Assembly (NCBI GenBank): GCA_900769635.1
Contig: CAAGHJ010000047.1
Coordinates: 1 to 21,861, forward strand
Direction of reading: 5' to 3'
DNA: 21,861 nucleotides
Source: Bacilli bacterium
Lineage (GTDB): Bacteria; Bacillota_I; Bacilli_A; RF39; UBA660
Positions within the stretch are counted from its first letter, which is position 1. Every line of letters starts with the position of its first letter. The notes beneath the pieces are model-generated. The model had not been told where the DNA came from. It saw only the letters and a program-made list of their open reading frames with translations, and searched no databases. Positions 6,823 to 14,720 of this stretch are shown here, piece after piece. A program made the translations under genes and the position numbers.

Positions 6823-7323
6823 TTATTTTCTCATTTCATCCTCAGAATTTAATAATATAGCTAATAATATTTTTTCTTGATATTTAGTTAATTCCATATC
6901 ATCTGCATTAAAACATTTACTTCCACTTTTTTTAGAAAGTTCTTTAAAAACATTTATTGCTATCTTTTTCGACTTTTCACTAAAATCTATAGTTTCTTCA
7001 TAATATTTATATTCGCCAGTAAATTCCATACATTTACAATCTGGCACAATACGACTAACTTCCTGTATCTCTAATTTTTTTATCACATTATCAGGTAATA
7101 AATATATATAATCCTCAGCCCCAAAATCATATCTTATCTTATAAATATAATTATTATTATAATAATCCTTGGTGCCACAACTTTCATTGCTAATAATAGT
7201 AGTTTTTTTATAATTATTCCATTTAAAAACACATAATACTAATAATAAAATAACTATAATCCCTATTATTCCAAATAATATTTTAACACTTAATCCCTTT
7301 ACATTATTTCTCTTTAATTTCAT
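6823..7323 (-). CDS. Membrane-anchored hypothetical protein
   Basis: The protein has 166 residues and I do not recognise the family. A short basic start (MKLKRNNVKG) is followed by one strong hydrophobic helix (about 13-34, ILFGIIGIIVILLLVLCVF), then an outside domain with several cysteines (Cys49, the CKC pair near 96-98 and one near 136) that could form disulfides. Topology is probably N-in, C-out. It begins 24 bases after the metallopeptidase stop and is likely co-transcribed with it. The gene is rich in AAT, ATA and TAT codons and more AT-rich than the dcw genes, consistent with accessory origin. It could be an accessory or inhibitor of the upstream membrane peptidase, but that is a guess from position only. 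Confidence 0.65.
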   Translation of the reverse strand: MKLKRNNVKGLSVKILFGIIGIIVILLLVLCVFKWNNYKKTTIISNESCGTKDYYNNNYIYKIRYDFGAEDYIYLLPDNVIKKLEIQEVSRIVPDCKCMEFTGEYKYYEETIDFSEKSKKIAINVFKELSKKSGSKCFNADDMELTKYQEKILLAILLNSEDEMRK

Positions 7324-7347
7324 ATTATATCACCTACATTATTCTTT

Positions 7348-8592
7348 CTATCTTCTAACATTAGAACTATGTGCTACATCATTTTTCATATCATTAAGAG
7401 CTTCTTCTTTAATACCATTAATCTCTTTATCAATATCAAAATTTTTAAGTTCTTCATTAGATACCAATATATCTTGGTGATAAAATTTTCTATTACAATG
7501 ATAATATAATCTAATCATATAATTATCAGGTCCTACATCAAGTATACTATAAGTAGGTTCCTCAATATTAATACCATTATATAGCATACACTTTTCATAA
7601 TAACTACCCTTACCAAATAAAACCCTACCATACCTGTTACTATCTAACATAGTATTATACTTATTTTCATAAGCCTTTCTTATAAGTTCCATTACTTTTT
7701 TATTATTTTCCCGTATCATATTAGAAATTTTATCTCTATCTATTATTTTTAAAAGATCATTTCTGTAAAGAAAAGTATCAAAATAATCCCCCAAAGTTAC
7801 TATATCCGAACTCTTAATCAGTTGTTCAACCTCACTAGGTTCCAAGTACTTTTCTAGTTCCACCTTTATAGAATTTAAATCACAATTAAAATAAGCATTA
7901 TTAATTTTATCCTTGCCAATAATTAAACCAATATAATTAGCAATCATCATTTCATCATAGTAACCACCATCTTTAGAAACGTGAGAAATAGTAAGTCCCT
8001 CGTTTACAGCATAACCCTTAATTCCTGTTGTTAGACCATAACCCATTCTTCCCTTTTTTAAGCTAGCGTGTAACTGCTCGTGAGCTACAATTAAATAATC
8101 ATCTTTACCAAGTACAGAATATTCATTAAAAGATGGATTATACGAACCACTCCACCAACCGTGTTCCTTAGCATAATCACTCATCTCTTTAACCTTTACC
8201 GTTTTAGCACTAGTATACATATTATACAAATACTTTTCTGTAAAATAATCCGAATATTCATCAATAACATAATTCTCAAATGAAGTAATTATCGTTTCTT
8301 TAAGATCATCACTAACCCTACTATTCTTATCCATTCCCAGTTCAAATAAATACCTAGCCTTATCACGCATAGACATATTATCATCATTAACTACACTAGT
8401 AATACTACTATCATTTTGAGCAAAGAACAAATTAACATTAAAGTTAAGAGTTGGCAAATAGGTAATAACAGTTGCCCCAATAATTAACCCAACAACAGTT
8501 TTCTTAACCCGTTGAATAATCTTCTTTTTTCTAAGTTTCTGAATATCTAATAACTCTATATCATCATTAACAACCCTATTTTCCATTATCAC
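7348..8592 (-). CDS. Membrane-anchored HExxH zinc metallopeptidase-like protein
   Basis: The protein has 414 residues. A basic cytoplasmic N-terminus (RKKKIIQRVKK, 21-31) is followed by one transmembrane helix (about 32-50) and a long extracellular domain. That domain holds AHEQLHASL, an HExxH zinc site (His171, Glu172, His175), and 22 residues later NEGLT with Glu198 as a plausible third ligand, the layout of gluzincin-type peptidases. I cannot place it in a named peptidase family. The start overlaps the DUF1292 gene by 17 bases, so the two are coupled. The next ATG two codons in is an equally possible start. The 3' end of this gene is duplicated at 6543-6586. Substrate unknown; the upstream ABC exporter-like protein and small acidic protein make a secreted peptide conceivable. 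Confidence 0.7.
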   Translation of the reverse strand: MIMENRVVNDDIELLDIQKLRKKKIIQRVKKTVVGLIIGATVITYLPTLNFNVNLFFAQNDSSITSVVNDDNMSMRDKARYLFELGMDKNSRVSDDLKETIITSFENYVIDEYSDYFTEKYLYNMYTSAKTVKVKEMSDYAKEHGWWSGSYNPSFNEYSVLGKDDYLIVAHEQLHASLKKGRMGYGLTTGIKGYAVNEGLTISHVSKDGGYYDEMMIANYIGLIIGKDKINNAYFNCDLNSIKVELEKYLEPSEVEQLIKSSDIVTLGDYFDTFLYRNDLLKIIDRDKISNMIRENNKKVMELIRKAYENKYNTMLDSNRYGRVLFGKGSYYEKCMLYNGINIEEPTYSILDVGPDNYMIRLYYHCNRKFYHQDILVSNEELKNFDIDKEINGIKEEALNDMKNDVAHSSNVRR

Positions 8593-8821
8593 TTAACTCC
8601 TTAACATATTCTTTTATCACATCCAAAGCCCTTTCATCTTCTACACTAGAAAGAACTATGGTATCATCTATATATTTAAGTTCAGCCGAATATATAACAT
8701 TACTTTTTTCCCTATATATAATGTACTCCTTATTAAGTGATTTAATCCTAAAATACTTTAAAACTTCAACTCTTTTTAAAACACCCTTTTCCGTAACAAC
8801 ATCAATAAATTCACCTTTCAT
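8576..8821 (-). CDS. DUF1292 family protein
   Basis: This is a small protein of 81 residues with the DUF1292 (YrzB-like) pattern: an N-terminal strand ending FIDVVTEKG, then VEVLKYFRIKSLNKEYIIYR, then a YSAELKY strand and an acidic C-terminal helix (DERALDVIKEYVKELSDN). These are common small cytoplasmic proteins of Bacillota with unknown role. The ribosome site AAAGGA lies seven bases before the ATG. It overlaps the metallopeptidase start by 17 bases, which is unusual because DUF1292 genes normally sit with ruvX (yrrK) and yrzL. Confidence 0.7.
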   Translation of the reverse strand: MKGEFIDVVTEKGVLKRVEVLKYFRIKSLNKEYIIYREKSNVIYSAELKYIDDTIVLSSVEDERALDVIKEYVKELSDNGK

Positions 8822-8864
8822 ATTGCATCCTTTCTAAAACTATATTACAAATAAATCATATTAA

Positions 8865-8895
8865 GTTCCCTATCGGGAGTAAGAAGAGAGAACTC
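8865..8895. repeat. Intergenic repeat, copy B
   Basis: This 31-bp stretch starts GTTCCCTATCGGGAGTAAG and ends GAGAGAACTC, matching copy A at 6476-6505 with about four differences. It lies about 45 bases upstream of the DUF1292 start, in the same orientation relative to the next gene as copy A has to mraZ. TCCC/GGGA and GAGTTC/GAACTT pairings allow alternative hairpins in a minus-strand transcript. Confidence 0.55.
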
Positions 8896-8984
8896 TAACA
8901 ACTACTTAAAGTCCCTTTCATAAGCATATCCTCACTAATACCAAAATAATTAAGTAGCCTCTCTTTATCATTTATCGTTACCAC
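8895..8984 (-). CDS. Possible small ORF or gene-end remnant (29 aa)
   Basis: A minus-strand frame opens just after the 66-aa gene and closes at 8895. From a GTG at 8984 it reads VVTINDKERLLNYFGISED and on to MLMKGTLSSC-stop. The sequence looks protein-like and the frame stays open upstream to about 9034 (including YRKLCYNGS). There is no clear Shine-Dalgarno or ATG at the 5' end. It may be the C-terminal remnant of a lost gene or a short coding sequence with a GTG or TTG start. Evidence is weak. Confidence 0.25.
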   Translation of the reverse strand: MVTINDKERLLNYFGISEDMLMKGTLSSC

Positions 8985-9034
8985 ACTTCCATTATAACAC
9001 AGTTTCCTATAATCTAAGCAAATAAACAATAATT

Positions 9035-9235
9035 TTACTTCTCATTAAGAATATTTTCTTTAATAACATTTTTTATTCCCATCTGTTCAAGTAACTTCTC
9101 CATCTCCTCTCCCTCATCAAAATACATATTACCATTATCCCCCTTAACACAATCCAAATACTCATCCAATTCCATACCCAAAATCTCTGCACATTCCTTT
9201 TCCGCTTCCCTAAGGCTATCTTCAAAATCATCCAT
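9035..9235 (-). CDS. Small acidic hypothetical protein
   Basis: The protein has 66 residues and I do not recognise it. It is strongly acidic (MDDFEDSLREAEKECAEIL at the start and DEGEEMEKLLEQ in the middle) and probably helical, with two cysteines (about 15 and 29). An AGAGG ribosome site lies five bases before the ATG. It starts 22 bases after the ABC transporter stop and is surely in the same operon. There is no signal peptide or membrane helix. No leader-peptide double-glycine motif is seen, so I do not call it a bacteriocin. A cytoplasmic accessory protein is equally possible. Confidence 0.6.
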   Translation of the reverse strand: MDDFEDSLREAEKECAEILGMELDEYLDCVKGDNGNMYFDEGEEMEKLLEQMGIKNVIKENILNEK

Positions 9236-9257
9236 AATTTATACCTCTCTTTCTTTC

Positions 9258-11516
9258 TTAATTACTCCTAAGAGCCTTAACAGGATCCTTCTTACTAGCC
9301 ATTCTTGACGGTATCATACCCCCAATTAAAGTAAGAACAATACTAATAACAATAAGCACTATAGCGTGAACAGGATTAAGACTTGCTACCCCTTTAAGGT
9401 CCGTAAGTGAGTAAAGTAACCCATTAACTGGAATCAATAACAAGTACGTAATACCAATACCCATAACCCCACTAAATAACCCAATCAAAAATACCTCGGC
9501 ATTAAATACCCTTGCAATATCCTTTTTTCTAGCCCCTAAACTCCTCAAAATACCAATCTCTTTTGTCCTCTCTAAAACACTAATATACGTAATAATACCA
9601 ATCATAATCGAAGAAACAACCAAACTAATACCACTAAATGCAACTAATACTACCGTAATTGCACTCATAATATTACTACTAAGCCCAGATATCGTCTTCG
9701 CCAAATCCGTATAAACAACCCTGTCATCCTTATCCTTGCCCCTATTATAATCATCCAAATAGCTAAGCACACTATCCTTGCTATCAAAATCACGCGGATA
9801 AATACTAATACTAGCCGGATTCACATCGTCCCCCAAATATCCAAGGGCCATTTTCTTATCCCTATCATCCCTAAAAACTTCTCCATTTAAAACATTATAA
9901 TTAACACTACGTGCACTCTTAACAATATCACTATCCTTACTAACACTAATAATATCACTAGTAAGCTCATTCCTATACAAAATACCACTACTATCCCCCA
10001 CTATCTTATTACTTTCCTTAGCCCGAACAATACCAACCACTTTAAGAACACTATTACTACTGTTATACAACTTCTCATAATCAGTATTCATAACATAAAA
10101 TTCTCCCATCTTAGAATAATAATCATTATTATCAATAACTTTAAGTTCCTTACCAATAATATCATCAAAGCTAAACTCTTCTCCCTCTAAACCAAAGATA
10201 CTAAGCACATCCTTATCAATACCATTAGTACTATCTACAAGAATTAGTATCTCATTATTGTTACTAGGCTTATTACCACCAATCAAATCATAGTTACTAT
10301 CCATATAACTATCCGTACCGCTTTCTCTTGGAAGAGGCATAAACTTCGTATTATCTACAAGTTTAAACCCATTATAACTACTAATAATATTCAAATTAAC
10401 CATATAATTATAAATAATACCACTAATAATATTTTCAGGGATATCCTTAACATAATTAACATAATCATCACTAATATTATTAGTATGAGTAAGTTTATTA
10501 ACCATATTATCTTTACTAAAAATCACCTTAGAAGTAGGAAACTTTTCCCTTTCACTATTACTATTTTCGAATGCCTTTTGATCCACTTCCATAGCACTAC
10601 TACCAATAATAATAGGCATATTAGATAAAGCCTCCCTTTCAAAAATATCAATTTGCTTATCAAAACCATTAGATAAAGAAAGTATCAAAGCAATTCCAAT
10701 AATACCAATTGAAGACGCAAAAGATGTAAGTATAGTTCTACCCTTTTTAGTTATAATATTATTAAAAGATAATTTTAAAGCACTACCAAATCCCATTGCT
10801 GTCTTTTTAATAACAAAAGGCCTATCATTCTCTTCTCCCCCTTTCTTCTTACTATCACTAAGCACTTCCCCATCTTTTAAAGTAATAATTCTTGTAGCAT
10901 ACCTTTCTGCAAGTTCCCCATTATGAGTTACCATTATAACTAACTTGTCCCGACAAATATCCCTAATAAGTTCCATAATATCAATACTAGTTTCACTATC
11001 TAAAGCCCCTGTCGGTTCGTCAGCTAAAATTATATCTGGATTATTAACAATAGCCCTTGCTATAGCAACCCTTTGCATCTGTCCCCCCGATAACTCCATA
11101 GGCCTTTTATGAATATGTTCCTCAAGTCCAACCTTTTTTAAAGCCTGTATTGCTTTCTTTCTTTTCTTTTTACCCTTTTCACCACTTAAAGTAAGAGCCA
11201 TTTCCACATTATCAAGAATACTAATGTGATTAATAAGATTGTAACTTTGAAAGATAAAGCCAATACAATTATTACGGTAATAATCAAAGTCCCTATCTTT
11301 AAAATCTTTGGTACTCTTGCCATTAATGATAATATCCCCACTATCATACCTATCTAACCCCCCTAAAATATTTAGAAGAGTTGTTTTACCCGAACCAGAC
11401 GGCCCCAGTATACAAGTGAACTCACCCCTATTAAATTCCAAGTTAATATCAGTAAGAACATTTTGAATAAAATCTCCAGTCTGATACTTTTTACAAACGT
11501 CTTTTAATTTCAGCAT
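9258..11516 (-). CDS. ABC transporter, fused ATPase and FtsX/MacB-type permease
   Basis: The protein has 752 residues and belongs to the MacB/SalXY/LolCDE class. The N-terminal ATPase (about 1-225) has Walker A GPSGSGKTT (38-46), Q-loop Gln90, signature LSGGQMQR (142-149), Walker B DIILADEPTGALD (161-173) and H-loop His198. After a charged linker comes transmembrane helix 1 (about 262-282), a large extracellular domain (about 285-615) and three C-terminal helices (about 622-645, 672-697, 718-736) with the FtsX-family ERTKEIGILRSLGA loop (649 on). Such four-helix mechanotransmission proteins export or expel peptides, lipids or antibiotics, or signal to peptidoglycan hydrolases, rather than import solutes. 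AAAGGAGG lies seven bases before the ATG. The next operon member is the 66-aa acidic protein. The substrate cannot be read from sequence. Confidence 0.88.
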   Translation of the reverse strand: MLKLKDVCKKYQTGDFIQNVLTDINLEFNRGEFTCILGPSGSGKTTLLNILGGLDRYDSGDIIINGKSTKDFKDRDFDYYRNNCIGFIFQSYNLINHISILDNVEMALTLSGEKGKKKRKKAIQALKKVGLEEHIHKRPMELSGGQMQRVAIARAIVNNPDIILADEPTGALDSETSIDIMELIRDICRDKLVIMVTHNGELAERYATRIITLKDGEVLSDSKKKGGEENDRPFVIKKTAMGFGSALKLSFNNIITKKGRTILTSFASSIGIIGIALILSLSNGFDKQIDIFEREALSNMPIIIGSSAMEVDQKAFENSNSEREKFPTSKVIFSKDNMVNKLTHTNNISDDYVNYVKDIPENIISGIIYNYMVNLNIISSYNGFKLVDNTKFMPLPRESGTDSYMDSNYDLIGGNKPSNNNEILILVDSTNGIDKDVLSIFGLEGEEFSFDDIIGKELKVIDNNDYYSKMGEFYVMNTDYEKLYNSSNSVLKVVGIVRAKESNKIVGDSSGILYRNELTSDIISVSKDSDIVKSARSVNYNVLNGEVFRDDRDKKMALGYLGDDVNPASISIYPRDFDSKDSVLSYLDDYNRGKDKDDRVVYTDLAKTISGLSSNIMSAITVVLVAFSGISLVVSSIMIGIITYISVLERTKEIGILRSLGARKKDIARVFNAEVFLIGLFSGVMGIGITYLLLIPVNGLLYSLTDLKGVASLNPVHAIVLIVISIVLTLIGGMIPSRMASKKDPVKALRSN

Positions 11517-11546
11517 AAAATTTCCTCCTTTATATTATTATTACCA

Positions 11547-11582
11547 AAAAAAAGAAAAATTCCCCCCTCAAAGCGGAAATTT
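11547..11582 (-). terminator. Terminator after tsf
   Basis: On the minus strand AAATTTCC pairs with GGGAATTT (one G-U pair), followed by a long T-run. A second A/T-rich hairpin (ACACTTTTT with AAAAAGTGT, about 11598-11620) lies between it and the tsf stop. Together they separate tsf from the ABC transporter gene. Confidence 0.65.
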
Positions 11583-11630
11583 CTCTCTTTTTTGACAAAA
11601 TTTGACACTTTTTTCACTAAAAAGTGTAAA

Positions 11631-12500
11631 CTAGTTACCCATTTGCTTCATAACTTCATCAGCAAAGTTTTCTTCTTTTTTCTCCATTCCTTCGCCAACT
11701 TCATAACGAACAAATGATAAAATTTTACTATTTTTACTTTCTACATATTTGCTAACTTTCATCTTATTTTCTTTAATGAAACCTTGTTCAAGTAAACAAA
11801 TTTCTTCATAGAACTTATTAAGTCTACCATTAACAATCATATCAATTTTATTTTCAGCAAGACCCTCGTTAACAGCAGTTTCTTTAAGAATAGTTCTTTC
11901 TTTTTCAACTACTTCACTAGGTACATCTTCCTTAGATAGATATGATGGCCTCATAGCTGCTATTTGCATAGCAATATCTTTAGCAAGTTCTTCATCACTA
12001 GATAAAACATCTAATGTAACAATCTTACCATTCAAATGACTATAAGTACCAAATACTTCACTATCTTTCTTTTCTACTATTTCAAATCTTCTAAGAGAAA
12101 GTTTTTCTCCGATAGTACTAATTTTCTCGATAATTAAATCATTGATAGTCTTATCTTCATATTTAAGTTCTAAAGCCTCTTCAACAGTCTTAGCATTACT
12201 TTCAAGTAATGTGTCCGCAATAGCGTTTATTAATTTAATAAACTCTTCATTCTTAGCAACAAAGTCCGTTTCAGAGTTAACCTCTACGATAACAGCCTTA
12301 TTACCATTTACTTTTGATAAAGCAAGACCCTCAGCAGCAATACGTGAAGACTTTTTTTGAGCCTTTGATATACCTTTTTCTCTAAGATATGTAATAGCCT
12401 CTTCCATATTACCATTAACTTCATCAAGGGCTTTTTTACAATCAAGCATACCTGCTCCTGTAAGTTCTCTAAGTTCTTTTACCATACTTGCACTTACCAT
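11631..12500 (-). CDS. tsf: Elongation factor Ts
   Basis: EF-Ts is the guanine-nucleotide exchange factor that recycles EF-Tu from GDP to GTP. It has 289 residues, a normal length. The N-terminal UBA-like domain (VKELRELTGAGMLDCKKAL, then NGNMEEAITYLREKG) is followed by the conserved core (VNSETDFVAKNEEF, then the AMQIAAMRPSYL region) and the C-terminal SFVRYEVGEGMEKK block. It starts 18 bases after rpsB, the standard rpsB-tsf operon, and is followed by terminators. Its codons are those of a highly expressed gene, with fewer C-poor or G-rich extremes than its neighbours. Confidence 0.98.
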   Translation of the reverse strand: MVSASMVKELRELTGAGMLDCKKALDEVNGNMEEAITYLREKGISKAQKKSSRIAAEGLALSKVNGNKAVIVEVNSETDFVAKNEEFIKLINAIADTLLESNAKTVEEALELKYEDKTINDLIIEKISTIGEKLSLRRFEIVEKKDSEVFGTYSHLNGKIVTLDVLSSDEELAKDIAMQIAAMRPSYLSKEDVPSEVVEKERTILKETAVNEGLAENKIDMIVNGRLNKFYEEICLLEQGFIKENKMKVSKYVESKNSKILSFVRYEVGEGMEKKEENFADEVMKQMGN

Positions 12501-12518
12501 AATTATCCATCCTTTCTC

Positions 12519-13433
12519 TTATTTTAACGCATCAATTAATTCTTCTTTTTTCATTTTTGAATAACCTTTAACTTCTTTTTTCTTAGCAAGTTCTTTAAGT
12601 TCTGATACAGTAAGTATTGTTAAGTCAATTTTAGTTTCCTTTTTTTCATTATGACTTGGCTTTTCTTTAACTACTGTTTCTTCCTCTTTAACTTTCTTTT
12701 CAAGAAATCTAGGCATTTTCTTTTCATCTTCTGTTACATAATCTATAATTTCTGCTCCAACAGCTTCAGCAATAGCATTAGTTAAAGAACCAATAACTAC
12801 CTTTACACTCTTAACAGCATCATCGTTTCCAGGTATTACATAATCAATTCCATCTGGATCGCAGTTAGTATCTATTAATCCAAATACAGGGATACCAAGT
12901 TTATTAGCTTCTCTAATTGCATTATATTCCTTAGTAGAATCTACTATAATAATAGCCTTAGGAAGTCTTTCCATTTCTCTGATACCGCATAAGTTTTTAT
13001 TTAACTTATCATATTCTTTTTTAAGACCAACTACTTCTTTCTTAGGCAATTTATCAAATGTACCATTTTTTTCCATTTCTTCGATTTGAGCTAAACGATT
13101 AACTCTTCTTCTGATAGTTCTGAAGTTTGTTAATGTACCTCCTAACCATCTTTCTGTCATATAATACATACCTGTTCTTGTAGCCTCTTCACGGCATACT
13201 TCTCCCGCTTGTTTCTTAGTACCAACATAAAGTACCTTTCCACCTTCGGCAACAATTTTGTTTAAAGCCTCATAAGCTTCCTCTAATTTAGCAACAGTTT
13301 TTTGTAAATCCATAATGTAAATATCATCTCTTGTTGAGTAGATATATTCTTTCATTTTAGGATTCCATCTTTTAGTTTGATGTCCGAATTGAACACCAGC
13401 TTCTAATAAATAGTTCATTGCAACTACCGACAT
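12519..13433 (-). CDS. rpsB: Ribosomal protein S2 with a C-terminal SAP/Rho-N-like extension
   Basis: S2 binds the back of the 30S subunit and helps recruit S1 and mRNA. The S2 fold is complete: AGVQFGHQTKRWNPKM near the start, the TNFRTIRRR region, and IDTNCDPDGIDYVIPGNDDA. The start at 13433 has AAAGGAGG seven bases upstream; a longer frame to 13472 spans the ribosome site and is not real. The 304-residue protein is about 50-60 residues longer than typical S2. After a charged linker (EKKVKEEETVVKEKPSHNE) it ends in LTVSELKELAKKKEVKGYS, then KMKKEELIDAL, which has the helix-extended-helix pattern of SAP or Rho N-terminal nucleic-acid-binding domains. That domain call is by pattern only. Confidence 0.96.
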   Translation of the reverse strand: MSVVAMNYLLEAGVQFGHQTKRWNPKMKEYIYSTRDDIYIMDLQKTVAKLEEAYEALNKIVAEGGKVLYVGTKKQAGEVCREEATRTGMYYMTERWLGGTLTNFRTIRRRVNRLAQIEEMEKNGTFDKLPKKEVVGLKKEYDKLNKNLCGIREMERLPKAIIIVDSTKEYNAIREANKLGIPVFGLIDTNCDPDGIDYVIPGNDDAVKSVKVVIGSLTNAIAEAVGAEIIDYVTEDEKKMPRFLEKKVKEEETVVKEKPSHNEKKETKIDLTILTVSELKELAKKKEVKGYSKMKKEELIDALK

Positions 13434-13537
13434 TTTCATTCCTCCTTTTGTTTTTTCTTCCGCATACCTCACTCAAAGTAACCACCAATAAGGCACTAGG
13501 CTATCCTTGTTAATATGCGTGCTATTTCTGAAAAGCC
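13434..13537 (-). promoter_or_regulatory. rpsB 5' leader, possibly structured
   Basis: The predicted rpsB transcript has a leader of about 100 nt. A 6-bp closing stem (CGCATA, transcript 5' side at 13519-13514, with TATGCG at 13466-13461) encloses smaller hairpins such as AAGG/CCTT (13508-13505 with 13493-13490). The 3' side of the closing stem lies just before the ribosome site. This layout would suit autogenous control by S2, which is known in other bacteria, but I cannot match a named leader family. Confidence 0.3.
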
Positions 13538-13543
13538 ATAACT

Positions 13544-13572
13544 ATAATATCACAATATTTTAAATATGGCAA
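13544..13572 (-). promoter_or_regulatory. Promoter of rpsB-tsf
   Basis: On the minus strand a -35 TTGCCA (13572-13567) and a -10 TATTAT (13549-13544) are separated by exactly 17 bp, giving a start near 13537. This is a strong promoter layout suited to a ribosomal operon. Confidence 0.65.
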
Positions 13573-13720
13573 CTAATTATTTACAGTTTTTTAAAAAATG
13601 TACCCTATGGGAACTTAAAATTTAAAAAAGCGTAATTATATAAAGAATTACTATAGTATTATAGATTAACAAGTAGTAATATTTTTGAAGATAATTATTA
13701 AGAAAATTTTAATAATTATA

Positions 13721-13749
13721 GTGACATTAACTAAATAATTTGATACAAT
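13721..13749 (+). promoter_or_regulatory. Promoter of the restriction-modification genes
   Basis: GTGACA (13721-13726) and TACAAT (13744-13749) are separated by 17 bp. The predicted start near 13756 leaves a short leader with AAGGAGG before the methyltransferase ATG at 13782. An extra TTG-initiated frame from 13740 would overlap the -10 region and is not used. Confidence 0.55.
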
Positions 13750-13781
13750 TATATTGCACTAAATATAAGGAGGTATTTAAT

Positions 13782-14720
13782 ATGGCAAGTTTTACATTTA
13801 TAGATTTATTCGCAGGAATTGGTGGAATTAGAAGACCATACCAAAAATTAGGCGGGACCTGTGTATTTTCTTCAGAAATAGATAAGTTTGCAATTAAAAC
13901 TTATGAAGCAAATTGGAACGAAACTCCTAGTGGAGACATTACACAAATTGATGCAAAAGATATACCTAGTTTTGATATTCTTCTTGCTGGGTTTCCTTGT
14001 CAAGCATTTTCTATTGCAGGAAAAAGAAAAGGTTTTAAAGATACTAGAGGAACTATGTTTTTTGAAGTGGAAAGAATACTTGAATATCATAAACCAAAAT
14101 GCTTTATGTTAGAAAATGTTAAAGGTCTACTTAATCACGACAAAGGACATACCTTTAGTACAATGAAAGACATCCTTGAAAATAAATTAGGATATAAGAT
14201 ATATTATAAGGTACTAAATGCTAGGGACTTCGGTGTTCCCCAAAATCGTGAAAGAATTATAATAGTAGGTTTTAAAAATCGCAACATTAATTTTGAATTT
14301 CCTACTCCGTCTGGAATACCTACTAAATTAGGAGACATCCTTGAAAAAGAAGTAGATCCTAAATATACTTTATCTGATAGGCTATGGACAAGTCACCAAA
14401 GAAGAAAAGAAGAACACAAAGCAAAAGGCAATGGTTTCGGATATTGTTTATTTAATGAAAATTCACCATATACAAGTACAATATCAGCAAGATATTATAA
14501 AGACGGCTCCGAAATATTAGTAGAACAAAAAGGCAAAAATCCTCGTAAATTAACCCCTAGAGAAGCAGCTAGATTACAAGGATTTGATGACAATTTTAAA
14601 TTAGTGGTAAGTGATTTGCAATGTTACAAACAATTTGGAAATTCTGTTCCAACTAAAATGATTGAAGCTGTCGCTAAAAACGTAATAAAAGCATTGGAGG
14701 AATATAATGAACTTAACTAA
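13782..14720 (+). CDS. Type II DNA (cytosine-5) methyltransferase
   Basis: This enzyme transfers a methyl group from S-adenosylmethionine to C5 of cytosine in a specific site, protecting host DNA from the partner nuclease. It has 312 residues and all main motifs: I DLFAGIGG (8-15), IV GFPCQAFS (70-77) with catalytic Cys73, VI ENVKGL (111-116), VIII QNRERIIIVG (154-163), IX RKLTPREAARLQGF (255-268) and X QFGNSVP (284-290). The target-recognition region between VIII and IX is short (about 170-254) and includes HKAKGNGFGY. The recognition site cannot be deduced. The ATG at 13782 has AAGGAGG eight bases upstream. The gene overlaps the nuclease gene by 14 bases. Its base composition lacks the C-rich bias of the surrounding plus strand, a sign of acquisition. 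Confidence 0.95.
   Translation: MASFTFIDLFAGIGGIRRPYQKLGGTCVFSSEIDKFAIKTYEANWNETPSGDITQIDAKDIPSFDILLAGFPCQAFSIAGKRKGFKDTRGTMFFEVERILEYHKPKCFMLENVKGLLNHDKGHTFSTMKDILENKLGYKIYYKVLNARDFGVPQNRERIIIVGFKNRNINFEFPTPSGIPTKLGDILEKEVDPKYTLSDRLWTSHQRRKEEHKAKGNGFGYCLFNENSPYTSTISARYYKDGSEILVEQKGKNPRKLTPREAARLQGFDDNFKLVVSDLQCYKQFGNSVPTKMIEAVAKNVIKALEEYNELN

Noticed and set aside
9035..9235. Bacteriocin precursor exported by the neighbouring ABC transporter
   Set aside because: No double-glycine leader, no signal peptide and a uniformly acidic helical composition.
12142..12360. Plus-strand ORF opposite tsf
   Set aside because: It lies wholly within the conserved EF-Ts coding region and has no ribosome site.
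13434..13472. Longer N-terminus for ribosomal protein S2
   Set aside because: The extra codons span the AAAGGAGG ribosome site and are absent from the S2 family.
13740..13781. Longer methyltransferase start at a TTG
   Set aside because: It would begin inside the -10 region, and the ATG at 13782 has an ideal ribosome site and the usual family N-terminus.
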